Origin: Pseudomonadales bacterium
GTDB lineage: Bacteria > Pseudomonadota > Gammaproteobacteria > Pseudomonadales > Azotimanducaceae
NCBI GenBank assembly: GCA_021295895.1
Contig: JAGWBM010000002.1
Coordinates: 20,527 to 64,139 of the forward strand
Reading direction: 5' to 3'
DNA length: 43,613 bases
In this document: positions 41,222 through 43,613 of the stretch, one piece after another
How positions within the stretch are numbered: the stretch's first letter is position 1
Layout of the letters: each line of letters starts with the position of its first letter
Made by a program: the position numbers and the translations under genes
Notes under the pieces: model-generated
What the model was told of the DNA's origin: nothing
Seen by the model: only the letters and a program-made list of their open reading frames with translations
The model's database searches: none

Positions 41222-42712
41222 ATGAGCGTTCGAACCCGCGTCGCACCGAGCCCCACCGGGGACCCGCATGTCGGGACGGCGTACGTGGCGTTGTTCAACC
41301 ACGTGTTCGCTCGCAGCCGTGGCGGCCAGTTCATCCTGCGTATCGAGGATACCGACCAGCAACGCAGTTCGTCCGCCTCCGAAACCGCGATCACCGAGGC
41401 GTTGCGTTGGGCAGGCCTCGACTGGGACGAAGGACCCGATGTAGGCGGGGAGTTCGGTCCATACCGGCAAAGCGAACGCCTAGCCCTCTACAGGCGACAT
41501 GCCGACGAACTCGTCGCATCGGGCGGTGCGTTCCCGTGTTTCTGCCCGAGGGAACGCCTCGATGAACTACGCCGTCGGCAACAGGCGAACCGCGAGACCC
41601 CTCGCTACGACGGGCACTGTCGCAACCTCGATCCGGCGGAGAGCCGGGACAGGGTCGTGAGCGGCGAGACCCACGTCGTACGCCTCGATGTGCCGGAGAC
41701 GGGTGTCTGCCAGTTCTCCGACGAAATTCGCGGTGCCATCGAGATTCCCTGGCAACAGGTCGACATGCAGATCCTGGTCAAGTCCGACGGTTTTCCGACC
41801 TACCACCTCGCAGCCGTCGTGGACGACCACCTAATGGGCATCACGCACATTCTCCGCGGCGAGGAATGGCTCTCCTCGATGCCCAAGCACCGTCTCATCT
41901 ACGACCGCTTCGGCTGGTCGTTGCCATCTCACTATCATCTGCCGCTACTGCGCAACGCCGACGGCAGCAAGGTATCCAAGCGGCGCAACCCCACCGGACT
42001 CAACTACTACCGCCGCATCGGCTACCTCCCCGAAGCGCTGCGGAACTACCTGGCGTTGATGGGATGGTCGATGCCCGACGAGCGGGAAATCTTCAGCACC
42101 GAGGAGATGACGGCGGCTTTCGACAGCGACCGTCTAACCACCGGCGGACCGGTATTCGACCTGGCCAAACTCGACTGGCTGAACGGTCAGTACATCCGCT
42201 CAATGGCCACCGACGAATTCATGCGTCGCGTCGCCGACTGGGCGATCAACCGGGAGAACCTGGCCGCGCTGGCACCCTTGGTGCAGCAACGTACCGAACG
42301 CCTGGTCGACCTATTACCCCAGGTGGACTACCTGCTGGGCGACCGCGCGACACTCGACGAGGACGACTTCGCCCCGCTGCGTCTCGACGCCGACGATTGC
42401 CTGCGTGTGCTCGACCACATCGGGCGGCGACTCGATGCCCAGGACGCGTGGGACCGCGACGCCCTGCAGGCCGCAATTCGTTCACTTGCCGATGCAATGG
42501 ACATCCCGACGCGCGACTTCCTGGCACCGCTCTTCGTCGCGGTGGCCGGTCGCACGGTGGCATTGCCATTGTTCGACTCCATGGCCTACCTCGGAAGGGA
42601 CATGGTGCGGTCGCGGCTGGCCAGCGCACTCACGGCCCTGGGCGGAGTGAGCAAGAAGAAAGCCAAACGTCTCGAGCGCGACTACGCGGACCTTCAGATC
42701 GACGAAACTTGA
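41222..42712 (+). CDS. gltX: Glutamate--tRNA ligase
   Basis: GluRS charges tRNA-Glu. The 496-residue product has the class I start VRTRVAPSPTGDPHVGTAYVALFNHVFAR (HIGH-like HVG), RIEDTDQQRSS, GEEWLSSMPKHRLIYDRFGW, the KMSKS-like SKVSKRRNPTGLNYYRR and an anticodon-binding C-terminal domain ending in TALGGVSKKKAKRLERDY. The zinc site is CFC...CRN, with Asn where E. coli has the fourth ligand His. ATG 41222 is chosen because MSVRTRVAPSPTG is the family start; the longer frame to 41045 reads through lpxC. The following tRNA-Ala fits the Pseudomonas order. Confidence 0.95.
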   Translation: MSVRTRVAPSPTGDPHVGTAYVALFNHVFARSRGGQFILRIEDTDQQRSSSASETAITEALRWAGLDWDEGPDVGGEFGPYRQSERLALYRRHADELVASGGAFPCFCPRERLDELRRRQQANRETPRYDGHCRNLDPAESRDRVVSGETHVVRLDVPETGVCQFSDEIRGAIEIPWQQVDMQILVKSDGFPTYHLAAVVDDHLMGITHILRGEEWLSSMPKHRLIYDRFGWSLPSHYHLPLLRNADGSKVSKRRNPTGLNYYRRIGYLPEALRNYLALMGWSMPDEREIFSTEEMTAAFDSDRLTTGGPVFDLAKLDWLNGQYIRSMATDEFMRRVADWAINRENLAALAPLVQQRTERLVDLLPQVDYLLGDRATLDEDDFAPLRLDADDCLRVLDHIGRRLDAQDAWDRDALQAAIRSLADAMDIPTRDFLAPLFVAVAGRTVALPLFDSMAYLGRDMVRSRLASALTALGGVSKKKAKRLERDYADLQIDET

Positions 42713-42753
42713 TCGGGAGACACTCACACACGTAACATCCCACCCGCTCTCGT

Positions 42754-42829
<76 letters not shown>

Positions 42830-42994
42830 CCCGGACGTTCCCAGAAATACCCCATAACCCGTTGAAATCGTGGGAAACCTCGGGGAATATCGTGGTTGAC
42901 AGTTACCAATTGTTTCCGCACCATCCCGTTCGCGATGTTGGGCAGGATGTGGGGCAAACCCGGCCCCTGATGTGTTCCACGGAGGAGGACGCGG

Positions 42995-43294
42995 ATGCCG
43001 GAAAAGGGAAATCTGACCGCCGCGGCGGCCAGGGCCGCTAGGAAACCGGGTCTGTACCGGGCCGATCCGACGCTCTACCTGCGGGTCGCGCGCGGGGGCA
43101 GCAAGCAGTGGATCCAGCGAATCGTCGTCAAGGGGCGGCGGCGCGACATCGGCCTGGGGCCGTTTCCCGTCGTCGGATTGACGGATGCCCGGGGCGCTGA
43201 AGCCGTGTGTGATGCGAACACTATCGCCAAGGCGAGACCGAGGAAGTCGCATAGACTGGTGGCGTCGGTGGTCGTTGCGGCTTGCTGGCGGTGA
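42995..43294 (+). pseudogene. Truncated tyrosine integrase (arm-binding domain only)
   Basis: The 99-codon frame begins MPEKGNLTAAAARAARKPGLYRADPTLYLRVARGGSKQWIQRIVVKGRRRDIGLGPFPVVGLTDAR. This is the N-terminal DUF4102-type arm-DNA-binding domain of phage/island integrases. After about residue 68 the similarity weakens (GAEAVCDANTIAKARPRKS) and the frame stops; the core-binding and catalytic domains are absent. GGAGGAGG precedes the ATG. It lies 165 bp downstream of tRNA-Ala in the usual orientation of tRNA-integrating elements, so it marks a decayed or rearranged island. No gene is seen between 42830 and 42994. Confidence 0.8.
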
Positions 43295-43563
43295 GCCCGT
43301 TGTCCAACACGGTTGGCGCGCCAGCGCATGCACACGGCAGTCCCGGATGCGCCATTGCGGGCGGCATGACCGGTGGCTTGATCGGACGAGCGTTCGACGG
43401 TGCCATGCTTGGCTATGCTGGCGCTGCTCTAGGCGCGGTAATCTGTGGTCCTGGCTGCGCTGTGGCAGGGCTCCTCATCGGCAGGCACCGCGGCAACAAG
43501 TACGGCTGTTTCTACGGTGCTGCAGCGGGTGCTGCGGCCGGCAACGCGGCTTGCAGCGACTAG
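43291..43563 (+). CDS. Small Cys/Gly-rich glycine-zipper protein, unrecognised
   Basis: The frame (about 90 residues from GTG 43291; TTG 43282 or ATG 43366 are alternatives) encodes GCAIAGGMTGGLIGRAFDGAMLGYAGAALGAVICGPGCAVAGLLIGRHRG followed by KYGCFYGAAAGAAAGNAACSD. Repeated GxxxG spacing over two hydrophobic stretches suggests membrane insertion and helix packing, and five cysteines could form disulfides. Small bacteriocin-like and glycine-zipper peptides look like this, but I cannot assign a family. No good ribosome-binding site is visible. It follows the integrase stub and overlaps its end by 4 bp. Confidence 0.45.
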   Translation: MSPLSNTVGAPAHAHGSPGCAIAGGMTGGLIGRAFDGAMLGYAGAALGAVICGPGCAVAGLLIGRHRGNKYGCFYGAAAGAAAGNAACSD

Positions 43564-43574
43564 GAGCAAAGACG

Positions 43575-43613
43575 GTGGCAACCTCGCTGCATGTGCTGGT
43601 TGTCCGTGGCATC
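43575..43613 (+). CDS. Possible start of a further gene, cut by the window end
   Basis: AGGAG at 43562-43566 precedes GTG 43575 by 8 bases, and the frame (Val/Met-Ala-Thr-Ser-Leu-His-Val-Leu-Val-Val) stays open to the end of the window. Only 13 codons are visible, so nothing can be said about the product. Confidence 0.3.
   Translation, partial: MATSLHVLVVRGI

Overview
The window is GC-rich chromosomal DNA of a gammaproteobacterium. The evidence is gene content and gene order: infA-aat-trxB-ftsK-lolA-rarA-serS is the E. coli order with cydCD and lrp missing; crcB, cysG and tusDCB follow as in Pseudomonas-like genomes; dnaX-ybaB-recR, rnd-ycgN, divergent pspF/pspABC, E. coli-type LexA boxes, hrpA, lpxC and gltX with tRNA-Ala are also present. 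A finer placement cannot be made from the sequence alone.

Layout. 0-10.2 kb: housekeeping genes for translation initiation (infA, aat), thioredoxin reduction (trxB), chromosome segregation (ftsK), lipoprotein sorting (lolA), fork repair (rarA), fluoride export (crcB), seryl-tRNA (serS) and siroheme (cysG). 10.2-15.5 kb: tusDCB for tRNA thiolation behind a Pal lipoprotein with 17 consecutive prolines, the phage-shock module (pspF divergent from pspABC, with a sigma-54-like promoter), and a glycerophosphodiesterase. 15.6-20.2 kb: dnaX-ybaB-recR, rnd, ycgN and a small membrane protein. 20.2-25.7 kb: the SOS mutagenesis operon imuA-imuB-dnaE2, with two perfect LexA boxes at its promoter. 25.9-28.1 kb: a MoxR ATPase / VWA protein pair. 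28.3-31.8 kb: a TonB-dependent receptor and a secreted SurA-N-like protein. 32.3-36.1 kb: hrpA. 36.2-38.4 kb: an HvfABC-type cluster, made of a small secreted EGKCG precursor peptide, a DUF692 multinuclear iron oxidase and a DUF2063 partner, expected to make a copper-binding modified peptide. 38.4-40.0 kb: a PP2C phosphatase with a degenerate receiver plus a STAS antagonist. 40.2-42.7 kb: lpxC and gltX. 42.75 kb to the end: tRNA-Ala(GGC) followed by a truncated integrase and a Cys/Gly-rich glycine-zipper ORF, which looks like the edge of a tRNA-anchored island.

The clearest structure beyond the genes is a family of about 25-bp palindromes. Each starts with GTAG, followed by an 8-bp arm, a CTTGT-like loop and the second arm. 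They lie between operons, at stop codons, and in one case inside a coding region: the DnaE2 N-terminus reads straight through a perfect copy. ImuB carries a near copy in the same reading frame. They resemble REP elements mobilised by RAYT transposases; no RAYT gene is in the window. The other notable items are the EGKCG peptide cluster with a possible ECF promoter and an intercistronic hairpin, the tandem SOS boxes, and the tRNA-linked tail.
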